Source of the DNA: Streptomyces sp. FIT100
GTDB taxonomy: Bacteria > Actinomycetota > Actinomycetes > Streptomycetales > Streptomycetaceae
Assembly: GCF_024584805.1 (NCBI RefSeq)
Contig: NZ_CP075715.1
Coordinates: 3,220,026 to 3,284,025, forward strand
Length of the DNA stretch: 64,000 nt
Direction: 5' to 3'
Part shown: positions 25,276 to 34,225 of the stretch, piece by piece
Numbering within the stretch: position 1 is the stretch's first letter
Layout of the letters: the number at the start of each line of letters is the position of its first letter
Program-made: the position numbers and the translations under genes
Notes under the pieces: generated by a model
Seen by the model: only the letters and a program-made list of their open reading frames with translations
The model's database searches: none
What the model was told of the DNA's origin: nothing

Positions 25276-26346
25276 ATGACAAACATGTCATCCCCTCAGG
25301 TGTCGGGCGACGCACGCAAGGACGCGCTGACCGACGTGGCCGGTCTGCGGGTCGGGCATGCGCGCCTGGCCCGACCCGGCGCGCTCAGCGGCACCACGGT
25401 CGTCCTCGCCCCCGAGGGCGGGGTGATCGCCGCGGTGGACGTCCGCGGCGGAGGGCCCGGCACCCGCGAGACCGACGCTCTCGACCCGCGCAATCTGGTG
25501 CAGCGCGTGGAGGCGATCGTCCTGACCGGCGGCAGCGCCTTCGGGCTCGACTCGGCGTCCGGCGTGATGGCCTGGCTGGAGGAGCAGGGCCGGGGCGTCC
25601 CCGCGGGACGCGAGCCGGGCCAGGTCGTGCCCGTCGTGCCGGCAGCCTGCGTCTTCGACCTCGGCCGCGGCGGCGACTGGGGAGCCCGCCCGGACTCCGC
25701 GACCGGACGCGCGGCCGTCGAGGCGGCGGCGCGCACGGAGCCGGGGGCGCCGGTGGAGGAGGGATGCGTCGGCGCGGGCACGGGCGCGGTGGTCGGGCGT
25801 GTCAAGGGCGGGGTCGGCACGGCGAGCACCGTTCTGCCCGGCGGTGCGACGGTCGCGGCCCTGGTCGTGGCGAACGCCGCGGGCTCGGCGGTCGATCCGG
25901 ACACGGGCGTGCTCTACGGGCAGTACTTCACCGGCGGGCGCCCCGTGTTCCCCTCCCCCGAGGTGCACGCCGCGGCCCTGCACCGCCTCGCCGAGGCGTC
26001 CGACAGGAACGGCGCGCCCCCGCTGAACACAACGCTCGCCGTGGTCGCCACCGACGCCGAACTGACCCGCGCCCAGGCACAGAAGCTCGCCGGCACGGCG
26101 CACGACGGCATCGCGCGCGCCGTGCGCCCCGTCCATCTCCTCAACGACGGCGACACGGTCTTCGCCCTCGCGACCGGCGTGCGCCCGCTCGGGGACCACC
26201 CGCTCGCCCTCAACGCCGTTCTCGCGGCGGGCGCGGACGTCGTGACGCGGGCGATCGTGCGCGCCGTGCTGGCGGCCCGCAGTGTGACGGGTCCCGGCGG
26301 GGACTTCCCCTCGTACCAGGAGCTGTACGGCTGGGTCGAGGGCTGA
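25276..26346 (+). CDS. P1 family peptidase (DmpA/S58 type)
   Basis: 356 aa. The N-terminal nucleophile peptidase family S58 is shown by DALTDVAGLRVGHARL, the VLTGGSAFGLDSASGVM stretch and the autoprocessing site PLNTTLAVVATDA near residues 249-262, where Thr becomes the nucleophile. The relatives DmpA and BapA are aminopeptidases or beta-aminopeptidases; the substrate here is not known. It starts 12 nt after ltrA, with CAAGG upstream of ATG 25276, so both may be co-transcribed. A hairpin at 26400-26448 ends the unit. Confidence 0.9.
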   Translation: MTNMSSPQVSGDARKDALTDVAGLRVGHARLARPGALSGTTVVLAPEGGVIAAVDVRGGGPGTRETDALDPRNLVQRVEAIVLTGGSAFGLDSASGVMAWLEEQGRGVPAGREPGQVVPVVPAACVFDLGRGGDWGARPDSATGRAAVEAAARTEPGAPVEEGCVGAGTGAVVGRVKGGVGTASTVLPGGATVAALVVANAAGSAVDPDTGVLYGQYFTGGRPVFPSPEVHAAALHRLAEASDRNGAPPLNTTLAVVATDAELTRAQAQKLAGTAHDGIARAVRPVHLLNDGDTVFALATGVRPLGDHPLALNAVLAAGADVVTRAIVRAVLAARSVTGPGGDFPSYQELYGWVEG

Positions 26347-26399
26347 CCCGACCCAGTCCCCGCAGGGCCCGACGGCCTTGTCCTGCAAAGGAGTTGAGG

Positions 26400-26448
26400 G
26401 GGGCGCGCGAAGGTGCGCGGAAACTTTGCGCGCGCCCCGTTCGTTTTT
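26400..26448 (+). terminator. Terminator with T-run after the P1 peptidase gene
   Basis: Arms GGGGCGCGCG (26400-26409) and CGCGCGCCCC (26429-26438) with a 19-nt loop, followed by TTCGTTTTT, one of few T-runs in the window. Confidence 0.7.
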
Positions 26449-26484
26449 CCGAACCCGGGACGAGATGTCAGACCCAGGGGCTAC

Positions 26485-26504
26485 GTTAAGCAGTCATCGA
26501 GTGA
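26485..26504. promoter_or_regulatory. Motif shared with the fmdB-family upstream region
   Basis: GTTAAGCAGTCATCGAGTGA is almost the same as 16141-16159 (one inserted base and one substitution). Here the right half of CIRCE is missing. It lies 38 nt before the DUF6227-like gene and may be a promoter or operator element. Confidence 0.35.
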
Positions 26505-26541
26505 CGTGTGGCAACAGGGCCTGGAGATCCGGAGATCGACC

Positions 26542-27351
26542 GTGAACGATCCGTACGAGACAACCGAGAGCCACCTCGACCGGCTCCTGGGCCGGGCACT
26601 CAACTCCTTCGACCTTCCCGACACGACGGTCGACCGGCTCGGGACCGCGCTCACGCACGCCAGTTCGCTGCACTCCTCGCACCACAGTGCGGCTCTGCAC
26701 CGGACCACCTACCGGCACACGTATCTGCTGGCCGACGGTTCCTCCGTCACGCTCTGGGAGCTCGTGCACGACAGCGGCCGGGACGGCGCCGAGTGCCACG
26801 AGCTGTACGCGGAGGAGGCCGAGGCGCGGCTCGCCGCGTCCCGGCTGCGGGGCAGCCGCCCCGAGCGGCTCGGCACCGTTCTCGCTCCCGGTCTCGCTGC
26901 CGGCACCGGCCCCGACACCGGCTTCGACGCCGGCTTCGACGCCGACCTGGACGACGAGCTCGACGCCGGGCTGGAGCTGGCCGGCAGGCTGCTGGCCACT
27001 CCCCCGGTCGCCCCCGCGCGGGCATACGTCCCCGACGACTCCGCGGACCACGCCCGCAGACTGCTGCGCCGCGCCGAGAACCCCGACCGTCCGGGCGAGG
27101 AGACGGCGCGCCGGCTGCGCTCGGCGTTCGCCCACCACATCAGCCAGGCGCTCGGCCGCCCGTGCCCCGGCGATGGCCGGGATGCGGGCTTCACTCTCTA
27201 CGAGCACGCGTTCCTGCTCCTGGACGGCACCGAGCTGAGCCTCTGGGAGGTGGAGCACACGGCGACACCCGACGGCCGGCACATGTGCGAGGTGTACGCG
27301 GACGAGCGCACCGCGCGCGGAGCCATGGAGCTCCGCGCGCGGGTGCGCTGA
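26542..27351 (+). CDS. DUF6227-like conserved hypothetical protein
   Basis: 269 aa. Two related halves are visible: HHSAALHRTTYRHTYLLADGSSVTLWELVHDSGRDGAECHELYAEEAEA near residues 45-95, and FTLYEHAFLLLDGTELSLWEVEHTATPDGRHMCEVYADERTA near the end. This indicates an internal duplication of a YLLxDGSxxxLWExxH unit. Between them are acidic FDAGFDADLDDELDAGLEL repeats. I recall it as a Streptomyces-specific family of unknown role. The start is GTG 26542, with GGAGA upstream; an upstream frame (26413) appears to be non-coding. Confidence 0.75.
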   Translation: MNDPYETTESHLDRLLGRALNSFDLPDTTVDRLGTALTHASSLHSSHHSAALHRTTYRHTYLLADGSSVTLWELVHDSGRDGAECHELYAEEAEARLAASRLRGSRPERLGTVLAPGLAAGTGPDTGFDAGFDADLDDELDAGLELAGRLLATPPVAPARAYVPDDSADHARRLLRRAENPDRPGEETARRLRSAFAHHISQALGRPCPGDGRDAGFTLYEHAFLLLDGTELSLWEVEHTATPDGRHMCEVYADERTARGAMELRARVR

Positions 27352-27355
27352 CACG

Positions 27356-27378
27356 GACCCGGCGGGCGTCGCCGGGTC
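27356..27378. terminator. Short hairpin between converging genes
   Basis: GACCCGGC / GCCGGGTC arms with a 7-nt loop between the DUF6227-like gene (plus) and fruA (minus). The stem is short, so it may stop both transcripts only weakly. Confidence 0.5.
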
Positions 27379-27379
27379 G

Positions 27380-29458
27380 TCAGACCGCGGCGACCACCGG
27401 GGGCTTCTCGGCCGCGGCGGGGACCGCGGGGATGGCCGTGGAGGTCTTCCGCATGCCCTTGAGGAGGATGACCAGACCCGCGCTGACGGCGGTGCCGGCG
27501 AGGATGGCGACCAGGTAGAGGACCGGGTTGCCGATCAGCGGGACCACGAAGATGCCGCCGTGCGGGGCGCGCAGGGTGCACCCGAAGGCCATCGACAGCG
27601 CTCCGGTGACCGCGCCGCCCGCCATCACCGACGGGATCACCCGCAGCGGATCGGCCGCGGCGAACGGGATCGCGCCCTCGGTGATGAACGAGGCGCCCAG
27701 CACCCACGCCGCCTTGCCGTTCTCCCGCTCGGCCTTCGTGAACAGCTTGCCGCGCACCGTCGTCGCCAGCGCCAGGGCCAGCGGCGGCACCATGCCCGCG
27801 GCCATCACGGCCGCCATCACCTTGAGGGAGCCGTCGTTGGGGTTGGCGAGGCCGCCGACGGCGAAGGTGTACGCGACCTTGTTGAGCGGGCCGCCGAGGT
27901 CGAAGCACATCATCAGGCCGAGGACGATGCCGAGGATGACGGCGTTGGCTCCGCTGAGGCCGTTCAGCCAGTCGGTGAGGGCCTGCTGGAGCCTGGCGAG
28001 CGGTTCCCCGATCACGAGGAACATCAGGAAGCCGACGATCACCGAGGAGACCAGTGGGATCACGACGACGGGCATGATGCCGCGCAGCACGGCGGGCACC
28101 CTGACCCTCTGGATCGCGAGGACGACGGCTCCGGCGAGGAGCCCGGCGACCAGGCCGCCGAGGAAGCCCGCCTTGATCGCGATCGCGCCGCCGACGAAGC
28201 CCGGGACGAGACCGGGGCGGTCGGCCATTCCGTACGCGATGTACCCGGCGAGTACGGGGATCAGGAAGCTGAACGCGAGTCCGCCGATCTGGAAGAGCAG
28301 CGCCGCCCAGCTCGTGTGGTCGCCCCAGGCGAAGACCTCGGCGACGGACTTGGCCCCGGCGATCTCGTATCCGCCGATGGCGAAGCCGAGGGCGATGAGG
28401 AGGCCGCCGGCGGCGACGAACGGGATCATGTAACTGACGCCGGACATCAGCCACTTGCGGAGCTTGGTGCCGTACCCCTCCTCGGGTCGGCCGCCCCGCT
28501 CGACGGGCGTGGGCCGGTCGGCGGCGTCGGTCACCTCGCCGCGGGCGGCCTTCTCCCGTACTTCGGCGATGAGTTCGGCGGCCCGGTTGATCCCGGCCTT
28601 CACGCCGACGTCGACGGTGGGCTTCCCGGCGAACCGCTCCTTGTCCCGTACGGGAACGTCGTGCGCGAAGACGACGCCGTCGGCGGCCTCGACGACCGCC
28701 GGGTCGAGCCGGGTGAACCCGGCGGATCCCTGCGTCTCGACGACGACCTCGACGCCCGTGGCGCGACTTGCCTTCTCCAGGGACTCCGCGGCCATATAGG
28801 TGTGGGCGATGCCGGTGGGGCACGAGGTGACGGCGACGATACGGAACGGTCCCGGCGCGGCCGGAACCTCGGCCGGTACCGGAACCGAAACTGCTGCCTC
28901 CGACAGGACCTCGGCCTCGGCACCGGCCGGAACCTCGGGCTCGGCCCCAGCCGGACTCTCGGTCTCAGCCCCGGCCGGGACCTCGGGCTCGGCCTCGGCC
29001 GCCGCCTCCGACGGTTCGATGTCGCCGCCGACCAGCGCGGCGGCCGTCGTCGCCGACGGTGTCGCGCGCAGGGCCGCGGTGAAGTCCGGGTCCATCAGCC
29101 GGCGGGCCAGCGCGGAGAGGATCGTCAGATGGGCGTCGTCCGCGCCCGCCGGGGCCGCTATCAGGAAGATCAGGTCGGCCGGGCCGTCCGGCGCCCCGAA
29201 GTCGATGCCGGAGGCGGAGCGGCCGAAGGCCAGGGTGGGTTCGCGGACCTGGGCGCTGCGGCAGTGCGGGATGCCGATGCCGCCGTCGAGGCCCGTCGGC
29301 ATCTGGGCCTCGCGCGCGGCCACGTCGGCGAGGAAGCCGTCGAGGTCGGTGACGCGGCCGCGTGCCACCATCCGCTCGGCCAAGGAGCGGGCCGCCTCTT
29401 CCTTCGTTGCGGCGGCCAGGTCGAGGTCGACCAGGTCCGCGGTGATCATGTCGCTCAT
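27380..29458 (-). CDS. fruA: FruA, fructose-specific PTS enzyme IIABC
   Basis: 692 aa in three domains. IIA (about 1-145) has the phospho-His in GIGIPHCRSA. A linker of Glu/Pro/Ala repeats (EVPAGAE units, about 150-205) follows. IIB (about 210-300) has the phospho-Cys in TSCPTGIAHTYMAAE. IIC (about 330-675) is a membrane channel with VSYMIPFVAAGGLLIALG and GxIFVVPL-type segments. It imports fructose and phosphorylates it to fructose-1-phosphate. The ATG overlaps fruK by ATGA. It is the last gene of fruR-fruK-fruA. Confidence 0.95.
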   Translation of the reverse strand: MSDMITADLVDLDLAAATKEEAARSLAERMVARGRVTDLDGFLADVAAREAQMPTGLDGGIGIPHCRSAQVREPTLAFGRSASGIDFGAPDGPADLIFLIAAPAGADDAHLTILSALARRLMDPDFTAALRATPSATTAAALVGGDIEPSEAAAEAEPEVPAGAETESPAGAEPEVPAGAEAEVLSEAAVSVPVPAEVPAAPGPFRIVAVTSCPTGIAHTYMAAESLEKASRATGVEVVVETQGSAGFTRLDPAVVEAADGVVFAHDVPVRDKERFAGKPTVDVGVKAGINRAAELIAEVREKAARGEVTDAADRPTPVERGGRPEEGYGTKLRKWLMSGVSYMIPFVAAGGLLIALGFAIGGYEIAGAKSVAEVFAWGDHTSWAALLFQIGGLAFSFLIPVLAGYIAYGMADRPGLVPGFVGGAIAIKAGFLGGLVAGLLAGAVVLAIQRVRVPAVLRGIMPVVVIPLVSSVIVGFLMFLVIGEPLARLQQALTDWLNGLSGANAVILGIVLGLMMCFDLGGPLNKVAYTFAVGGLANPNDGSLKVMAAVMAAGMVPPLALALATTVRGKLFTKAERENGKAAWVLGASFITEGAIPFAAADPLRVIPSVMAGGAVTGALSMAFGCTLRAPHGGIFVVPLIGNPVLYLVAILAGTAVSAGLVILLKGMRKTSTAIPAVPAAAEKPPVVAAV

Positions 29459-30414
29459 CGCGGGCTCCCTTGCTCCGTGAGTGCGCGGTCCAGGGGGACG
29501 TCCGCCGTCACCAGGACCGCGGCGGGTTCGAGGTCGGACGGGGTGGGCATCACGCTGCCCGGGAGTCGGACGGCGGCCGCGCCATGGGCCACCGCGGCGG
29601 CCAGGGCGTCCGGCCCCTCGCCACCCGCCGTCAGGAATCCGGCGAGGGACGCGTCACCCGCACCGACGTTGCTGCGGATCCGCTCGGCCGCGACGGCGGC
29701 GGAGCCGAACCAGGTCCCGGCCGGCGAGACGACCAGCTGCCCGTCCGCCCCGAGGCTCGCCAGCACCGCTCCGGCCCCGAGCGAGCGCAGCTCCTCCGCC
29801 GCCTTCACCGCGTCACCGACGGTCGACAGCGGCCGCCCGACCGCCTCGGCGAGTTCGTCCGTGTTCGGCTTGACGACGTCGGGGCGGCCGGAGAGCGCCG
29901 ACAGCAGGGACGGCCCGGAGGTGTCCAGGGCGATCCGGGCGCCCGACTCATGGGCCTGGGCCACCAACTCCCCGTACCAGGAGGGCGTGAGGCCCCGCGG
30001 CAGGCTGCCGCAGCAGGCGATCCAGGACGCGGAAGGCGAGTGGGCGGCGACGGCCGCCAGCAGGGACCCGGACTCCGGTGCCGTCAGACAAGGCCCCGGT
30101 GCGTTGATCTTCGTCAGAGTGCCGTCGGGCTCCGCCAGCGCGATGTTCGACCGCGTCGCGCCCGCCACCGGCACCGGCGCCACCTCGATCCCCTCCCCCG
30201 CGAGCAGTTCGGCGACCAGTACGCCCGGCGCACCGCCGAGCGGCATCACCGCGACCGTGGGGTGCCCGGCCGCCGCGACCGCCCGTGAGACGTTGACGCC
30301 CTTGCCGCCGGGGTCGACGCGCTCGCCGGTGGCCCGCAGCACTTCGCCGCGGTCCAGGTCCGGGATCTCGTACGTCCGGTCCAGCGACGGGTTCGGGGTG
30401 ACGGTGAGAATCAT
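29455..30414 (-). CDS. fruK: FruK, 1-phosphofructokinase
   Basis: 319 aa. It is a PfkB-family sugar kinase with MILTVTPNPSLDRTYEI at the N-terminus, GGKGVNVSRAVAAAG (sugar-phosphate site), VKPNTDELAEAVG, and the C-terminal ATP/catalytic motif RSNVGAGDASLAGFL, with the catalytic Asp in GAGDA. It turns fructose-1-phosphate into fructose-1,6-bisphosphate. ATGA overlaps with both neighbours show one operon. Confidence 0.95.
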   Translation of the reverse strand: MILTVTPNPSLDRTYEIPDLDRGEVLRATGERVDPGGKGVNVSRAVAAAGHPTVAVMPLGGAPGVLVAELLAGEGIEVAPVPVAGATRSNIALAEPDGTLTKINAPGPCLTAPESGSLLAAVAAHSPSASWIACCGSLPRGLTPSWYGELVAQAHESGARIALDTSGPSLLSALSGRPDVVKPNTDELAEAVGRPLSTVGDAVKAAEELRSLGAGAVLASLGADGQLVVSPAGTWFGSAAVAAERIRSNVGAGDASLAGFLTAGGEGPDALAAAVAHGAAAVRLPGSVMPTPSDLEPAAVLVTADVPLDRALTEQGSPR

Positions 30415-31172
30415 GTGCGTACTACTTCCGTGCCCGCAGCCTCGATGGCCGCGGCGTCCTCGGGGCTGAGCCCGCTGTCCGTGATGAGCAGGTCGACATC
30501 GGTGAGGTCGGCGAAGCGCGCGAAGTGCTCCGCGCCGTGCTTGGCCGAGTCGGCCAGCAGAACCACCCGCCGCGCCGCCGCCACGAGGGCGCGCTTCACC
30601 GCGGCCTCGGCCAGATCGGGCGTGGTCAGACCGGCGGCGGCCGAGAAGCCGTTGGCCCCGAGGAAGACGACATCGGCGCGGATCTCCCCGTACGCCCGCA
30701 GCGCCCAGGCGTCGACGGCTGCGCGTGTGCGCTGCCGGACCCGGCCGCCGACCAGATGCAGGTCGATGCCCGGGTGGTCGGCGAGCCGAGCAGCGGCGGG
30801 CAGGGCGTGCGTGACGACCGTGAGCGAGCACTCCAGGGGGAAGGCCGCGGCCAGCCGGGCCACCGTGGAGCCGGCGTCGAGGATGACGCTGCCGTCCTCG
30901 GGCAGCTCGGCGAGCGCGGCCCGCGCGATGCGGTCCTTCTCGTCCGCGGCGGTGGACTCGCGCTCGGCGAGGTCGGGCTCGAAGTCGAGCCGCCCGGCCG
31001 GGATGGCGCCGCCGTGCACCCGGCGCACGAGCCCGGCCCGGTCCAGGGCCTTCAGATCGCGCCTGATGGTCTCGGCGGTGACCTGGAACTCGTCGGCGAG
31101 GGACAGCACGTCCACCCGTCCGCCCTCGCGGGCGAGGCGGAGGATCTGCTGCTGGCGCTCGGGAGCGTACAT
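30411..31172 (-). CDS. fruR: DeoR-family regulator of fructose use (FruR)
   Basis: 253 aa. The N-terminal DeoR helix-turn-helix is RQQQILRLAREGGRVDVLSLADEFQVTAETIRRDLKALDRAGLVRRVHGGAI. The effector domain has DAGSTVARLA and the LADSAKHG phosphate-binding-like part. It probably senses fructose-1-phosphate and represses its own operon. A promoter (31218-31246) and AAACCACA repeats downstream of it are the likely operator. Symbol by context only. Confidence 0.88.
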   Translation of the reverse strand: MYAPERQQQILRLAREGGRVDVLSLADEFQVTAETIRRDLKALDRAGLVRRVHGGAIPAGRLDFEPDLAERESTAADEKDRIARAALAELPEDGSVILDAGSTVARLAAAFPLECSLTVVTHALPAAARLADHPGIDLHLVGGRVRQRTRAAVDAWALRAYGEIRADVVFLGANGFSAAAGLTTPDLAEAAVKRALVAAARRVVLLADSAKHGAEHFARFADLTDVDLLITDSGLSPEDAAAIEAAGTEVVRT

Positions 31173-31246
31173 GTGGTTTTACGTCCGTTCCATGCCCGAA
31201 CCTGTGGTTTCAGCGTCACGCTACGCCCCGGTTCCCACAAAGTAAA
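31172..31246 (-). promoter_or_regulatory. fruR promoter with DeoR-type direct repeats
   Basis: On the minus strand: -35 TTTACT (31241-31246), exactly 17 nt, -10 TAGCGT (31218-31223). AAACCACA occurs twice, at 31203-31210 and 31172-31179, 31 nt apart, between the -10 box and the start codon. Such repeats would suit looping or cooperative DeoR binding. CATGCCCG (about 31191) and CGGGCATG (about 31264) also form a wide inverted repeat. Confidence 0.55.
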
Positions 31247-31277
31247 CAGACTCGGGCAAGGAACGGGCATGAACGGA

Positions 31278-31320
31278 CAGCGGCCCGGCGCCGGGGGATG
31301 TCCCCGGTGCCGGGCCGCTG
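31278..31320 (-). terminator. Terminator of the MFS gene at 31461
   Basis: A long GC stem CAGCGGCCCGGC...GCCGGGCCGCTG with inner GCCGGGG/CCCCGGT pairing. It is downstream of the leftward MFS gene and upstream of fruR. Between it and the MFS stop (31330-31460) are imperfect repeats of GTGCCGCGTC and GTCGGCGCAGCG. Confidence 0.7.
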
Positions 31321-31460
31321 TGAGTCAGGGTCGTGAGTCCGTGCGTGAGTCGATGGCGCGGTCAGCGCCGGGTCGGTGCCGCGTCCGTGCCGTGCGGGCA
31401 GAGCGTCGGTGCCGCGTCGGCGCAGCGTCACTGCCGTGTCGGCGCAGCGGCAGTGCCGCG

Positions 31461-33014
31461 TCAGTGCGCGAGCACCGGCTCCCGCGGCGCCTCCTCCTCG
31501 GTCACCGCACCGGGCTCCCCGGCGCCGCCCTCCAGATGCTGCTTCGGCCGTGCCGGCAGCGCGAACATCACCGCGAAGATCACCGCAAGCACCGCGACGA
31601 CCCACCAGAGCGATCCCTGGAAGGCGTCCGCGAACGCAGGGCCCACGGCGGCCGGGGCGAGCGGCTCGTCGATCGTCCCGAAGAAGACCACCGAGACCAG
31701 CCCGAGCCCCAGCGCATTGCCCATCTGCGCGGTGGTGTTGATCAGCCCGGACGCCGACCCCGCGTGCTCGCGCGGCACTTCGGACAGCACCGCGTCCGTC
31801 AGCGGGGCCACGATCAGCCCCATGCCGAGGCCCATCACGACCAGCGGCGGAATCATCTGCCAGGAGTGGATCTCCGTCCCGTACCGCCCGGCCTCCCAGA
31901 TGTAGAGCAGTAGTCCGGCCGCCATCGTCAGCGCACCCGCCTGGAGCACCTTGCGGCCGAAGCGGGGCACCAGCTTCTGCACGGACATCCCGGCCGCGAC
32001 CGACACCGCGATGGAGAACGGCACCCCGGTGAGGCCCGCCTTCAGCGCGCTCCAGCCCAGGCCGATCTGCATGTACAGCGTCCAGACCAGGAAGAAGATG
32101 CCGAGGACCACGCCGAAGGTCAGCTGCACGGCGATACCGGCGGCGAAGCTCTTCACGCGGAAGAGCGACAGCTCGACGAGCGGCGAACCGTCCTTGCGCG
32201 TCTTGCGCTTCTCGTACGCCACGAACACCGCGAACATCAGCGGGCTCGCCGCCATGCACAGATGGCCCCACAGCGGCCAGTCCAGCTCGCGGCCGCGCGT
32301 GAGCGGGTAGATCAGCATCAGCAGGGCGGCCGTGACCAGCGCGACGCCCACGAGGTCGAGCCGGAGCGCCTTCTCGGCGCGGGACTCGGTGATGAACCTG
32401 CGGCCGAGGATGACTCCGGCGACGCCGACGGGCAGGTTGATCAGGAAGATCGGCCGCCACTCCAGACCGAACAGGTTCCACTGCGTGAGCAGCGCGCCGA
32501 GCAGCGGCCCCGACACGGCGCCGAGGCCGACGACCGCGCCGAACATGCCGAAGACCTTGCCGCGCTCGTGCGCCGGGAAGGTCACATGGATGATCGCAAG
32601 CACCTGCGGCACCATCATCGCCGCCATGGCGCCCTGCAGCAGCCGCGCCGCGACCAGCATCTCCGCGCCCGACGCGAAGCCGCACAGCGCGGAGGCGAGC
32701 GTGAAGCCGGTGATACCGAGCAGGAACAGCCGCCTGCGGCCGAAGATGTCACCGAGCCGCCCACCGGTGATCAGACCGGCGGCGAAGGCCAGCGCATAAC
32801 CCGCGGTGATCCACTGGATCGCGCCGAACGAGGCGCCGAGATCGCGCTCGATCGACGGGATCGCGATATTGACGATCGTGACGTCGACCAGGTCCATGAA
32901 GGCCGCCGTCATGACGATGGCAAGGGCTATCCAGCGGCGCCGGCCCGCGGCGGAGGCGGGCTGGGGACCCGCGGAGTCGTTGGCCGTATCCCGTACGGCG
33001 TCGGAGGAGGTCAT
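31461..33014 (-). CDS. MFS drug-efflux transporter, DHA2 family
   Basis: 517 aa, about 14 helices. DHA2 marks are VDVTIVNIAIPSIERDLGAS (motif D1-like), WITAGYALAFAAGLITGGRLGDIFGRRRLFLLG (motif A) and GAVVGLGAVSGPLLGALL (antiporter motif C). It likely exports a toxic compound by proton antiport. The ATG at 33014 faces a WYL-type regulator 63 nt away, with a palindrome between them, which suggests repression by that regulator. Confidence 0.87.
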   Translation of the reverse strand: MTSSDAVRDTANDSAGPQPASAAGRRRWIALAIVMTAAFMDLVDVTIVNIAIPSIERDLGASFGAIQWITAGYALAFAAGLITGGRLGDIFGRRRLFLLGITGFTLASALCGFASGAEMLVAARLLQGAMAAMMVPQVLAIIHVTFPAHERGKVFGMFGAVVGLGAVSGPLLGALLTQWNLFGLEWRPIFLINLPVGVAGVILGRRFITESRAEKALRLDLVGVALVTAALLMLIYPLTRGRELDWPLWGHLCMAASPLMFAVFVAYEKRKTRKDGSPLVELSLFRVKSFAAGIAVQLTFGVVLGIFFLVWTLYMQIGLGWSALKAGLTGVPFSIAVSVAAGMSVQKLVPRFGRKVLQAGALTMAAGLLLYIWEAGRYGTEIHSWQMIPPLVVMGLGMGLIVAPLTDAVLSEVPREHAGSASGLINTTAQMGNALGLGLVSVVFFGTIDEPLAPAAVGPAFADAFQGSLWWVVAVLAVIFAVMFALPARPKQHLEGGAGEPGAVTEEEAPREPVLAH

Positions 33015-33036
33015 GCGGAGGAAGTTAGTGGGGATA

Positions 33037-33055
33037 TAGGTCAGCTCATGTCCTA
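33037..33055. promoter_or_regulatory. Palindromic operator candidate between MFS and WYL regulator
   Basis: TAGGTCA (33037-33043), 5 nt, TGTCCTA (33049-33055): 6 of 7 positions symmetric, midway between the divergent start codons 33014 and 33078. Confidence 0.45.
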
Positions 33056-33077
33056 GAGGGCTGGCAGCCTGGGATGC

Positions 33078-34040
33078 ATGACAGACACCCCGGCACGGCT
33101 GCTGAATCTGCTGTCGCTCCTCCAGACGCCCCGCGAGTGGCCGGGCAGCGAGCTCGCCGAGCGTCTCGGCGTCAGCCCGCGCACGATCCGTCGGGACATC
33201 GACCGGCTGCGTGACCTGGGCTATCCGGTCGAGGCGACGCGGGGCGCGGTCGGCGGGTACCGGCTGGTCGCGGGCGCCGCGATGCCGCCGCTGCTGCTCG
33301 ACGACGAGGAGGCCGTCGCGATCGCGGTGGGTCTGCGGGCGGGGGCGGGCCATGCCATCGAGGGCGTGGACGAGGCGTCCGTACGGGCCCTGGCGAAGCT
33401 GGAGCAGGTGCTGCCTTCGCGGCTGCGGCACCGGGTCTCGACGCTCCAGAACGCGACGATCCCGCTGACCCGCGGCGACGGCGCGACCGTCGACCCGCAC
33501 ACCCTCACCGCCATCGCGGCAACGGTCACCGGCCGGGAGCGGCTGCGCTTCGGCTACCGCTCCGGCGACGGCACGGAGAGCAGACGACAGGTCGAGCCCT
33601 ACCGGCTGGTGTCGACCGGGCGGCGGTGGTACCTCGTGGCGTACGACCTCGGGCGGGAGGACTGGCGTACGTTCCGCGTCGACCGGGTCAGCGACCCGTT
33701 CCCGACCGGGGTCCGCTTTCCCCCGCGCGAGCTGCCCGCGGGCGGGGACGCGGCGCGGTTCTTCTCGCACGCGATGTCCCGGAACCAGCCGGAGCTCGCG
33801 CTGGACGTGAGCTTCGCGGCGCCTGCGGAGTTCGTCGCCGCCCGTCTTCCGGGCTACCTCGGAGCGCCCGAGCCGACGGGCCGGGACAGCTGCCGTCTGC
33901 GGACGCGGTCGCAGGACTCCCTGGAGTGGATCGCCGTGCGGCTGGCCCTGGTCGACTGCGGCTTCACGGTCCACGGCCCGGCCCCGCTGGCGGAGTACGT
34001 CGCCGAGCTGGGAGCCCGGCTGACCCGCGCGGCGGGCTGA
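33078..34040 (+). CDS. YafY-type HTH/WYL-domain transcriptional regulator
   Basis: 320 aa. The N-terminal HTH is LLNLLSLLQTPREWPGSELAERLGVSPRTIRRDIDRLRDLGYPVEATRGAVGGYRL. The central WYL domain carries RRQVEPYRLVSTGRRWYLVAYDLGREDWRTFRVDRV and a C-terminal WCX-like part follows. WYL proteins sense ligands or nucleic acids and act as repressors or activators. It is divergent from a DHA2 exporter, probably its target. Confidence 0.88.
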   Translation: MTDTPARLLNLLSLLQTPREWPGSELAERLGVSPRTIRRDIDRLRDLGYPVEATRGAVGGYRLVAGAAMPPLLLDDEEAVAIAVGLRAGAGHAIEGVDEASVRALAKLEQVLPSRLRHRVSTLQNATIPLTRGDGATVDPHTLTAIAATVTGRERLRFGYRSGDGTESRRQVEPYRLVSTGRRWYLVAYDLGREDWRTFRVDRVSDPFPTGVRFPPRELPAGGDAARFFSHAMSRNQPELALDVSFAAPAEFVAARLPGYLGAPEPTGRDSCRLRTRSQDSLEWIAVRLALVDCGFTVHGPAPLAEYVAELGARLTRAAG

Positions 34041-34152
34041 AGCGGGCCTCGGCCTCTCGGCCCCTCGCACCCTCGCCCTCTCTGCCCCTCGGGCCCCTCG
34101 CACCCTCGGCCCCCTGAGATCCCCGGCCCTCCGCACGGAACGGGAACGCGAA

Positions 34153-34188
34153 GGACCCCGACACCGGGGGGGGAGGGTGCCGGGGTCC
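34153..34188. terminator. Bidirectional terminator between WYL regulator and hrdD
   Basis: GGACCCCGACACC (34153-34165) and GGTGCCGGGGTCC (34176-34188) pair with one mismatch across a G-rich loop. The 34041-34130 stretch before it is a C/T-rich low-complexity tract with CCCCTCGCACCCTCG twice. Confidence 0.7.
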
Positions 34189-34225
34189 GCTCTGGGGGCC
34201 GAGGGGGGCGAACCCCCGGCCGCGA

